Shown in pieces: positions 63,604 through 64,000 of a DNA stretch of 64,000 nt; the first letter of the stretch is position 1; every line of letters begins with the position of its first letter. Location: the NCBI RefSeq assembly GCF_000374165.1, contig NZ_KB893722.1:44006-108005 (forward strand), given 5' to 3'. The notes beneath the pieces were generated by a model. That model was not told where the DNA came from and searched no databases. It worked only from the letters and a program-made list of their open reading frames with translations. Made by a program: the position numbers and the translations under genes. This DNA comes from Parafrankia elaeagni (GTDB lineage: Bacteria > Actinomycetota > Actinomycetes > Frankiales > Frankiaceae).

Positions 63604-64000
63604 CGGGCAAGGGTAGCTGCAGGCGTCACGCGACGGCGGCACCACGACCCTCGGGCGGCCAGGACACGCCCACCGAGGCCGGGTTCACCCGGCTGGACGA
63701 ATCCTAGAGGGAAAATGAGGTGACTGGTGGTCGTGACGGGCCCACGGCGCTGGTGACCACGCTGGAACGGGCAAGGCCAGGTGGTGACCGCGCTGGGACA
63801 GGGCGCGTCGGTGCCGGGGCCACGCCGAGTCACCCACTGCCTGGGGCGCGGGGCGTTGGCGGGCGGGCTGACGCCCGCCGTGGGCTGGGCCCGGGCATGG
63901 GTGACGCTGTGTTCAGTTCCTTGTCAGGCAGCTCTCGCGGGGCCGGTGGGCGGTGCCGGCCGTTTGGTGAGGACTACGTCGTAGCCGAGCGAGTTCATCT
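63604..64000. other. window-edge stretch, no supported gene
   Basis: No frame has convincing coding character. At the right edge the minus strand reads MNSLGYDVVLTKRPAPPTGP to a stop at 63924. It could be the tail of a gene that enters from the right or a chance frame; 25 codons are too few to decide. Confidence 0.5.

Noticed and set aside
63924-64000. Minus-strand frame MNSLGYDVVLTKRP at the right edge as a transposase or other partial gene
   Set aside because: Only 25 codons are visible and no family can be recognised.

Overview
The window is very GC-rich DNA with dense gene packing, frequent GTG/TTG starts and many ATGA/GTGA stop-start overlaps. It carries F420-type luciferase-like oxidoreductases, a CoA-acylating methylmalonate-semialdehyde dehydrogenase, a fused indolepyruvate:ferredoxin oxidoreductase, a P450, DUF4132 and EccA-like ATPases. 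This points to a filamentous actinomycete, most like Frankia and relatives. The assignment is inference from gene content; no rRNA or tRNA is present.

Layout. (1) 1-12.5 kb: the 3' end of a probable FtsK/EccC-type ATPase gene, an uncharacterised protein, a proline-rich protein with an ADP-ribosyltransferase-like C-terminus, a TnpB gene interrupted by a stop codon, a beta-helix protein carrying two EccA/CbxX-type AAA+ domains, and a 1187-residue DUF4132 protein. This looks like a type-VII-secretion-related or ATPase-driven effector locus of unknown function. (2) 12.5-18.9 kb: a NarL-type histidine kinase, facing a coupled set of an unknown protein, a LuxR-type response regulator and a kinase-like protein without its phospho-acceptor histidine; then a membrane-anchored ricin-type lectin and an alpha/beta hydrolase. 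(3) 18.9-53.2 kb: a large catabolic island. It has a seven-gene minus-strand operon (amidohydrolase, Rieske oxygenase, SnoaL-like protein, Zn-alcohol dehydrogenase, metal-dependent amidohydrolase, indolepyruvate-type oxidoreductase, EthD protein), a thiolase, a TetR regulator, an SDR with an SCP-x-type thiolase and its DUF35 partner, an LLM oxidoreductase with a double-length CoA transferase, an esterase, more amidohydrolases, and an ALDH-EthD-ALDH-P450 operon. (4) 53.2-64 kb: secreted hydrolase and metallophosphatase genes, a crotonase/LLM divergent pair, three or four decayed genes including a deletion junction, an uncharacterised 389-residue protein, and a HEPN/MNT toxin-antitoxin pair.

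The strongest unexplained signal is a 14-bp imperfect palindrome, consensus close to AGTGAACGCTCACT. I can place it at twelve sites, all in promoter regions between 18.9 and 48.3 kb, including the promoter of the only TetR gene. The catabolic island therefore looks like one TetR regulon with an unknown substrate, probably a ring- or amide-containing compound degraded through CoA thioesters to propionyl/methylmalonyl-type units. A second recurring feature is in-frame 15-18 bp tandem repeats encoding penta- and hexapeptides in unrelated genes.
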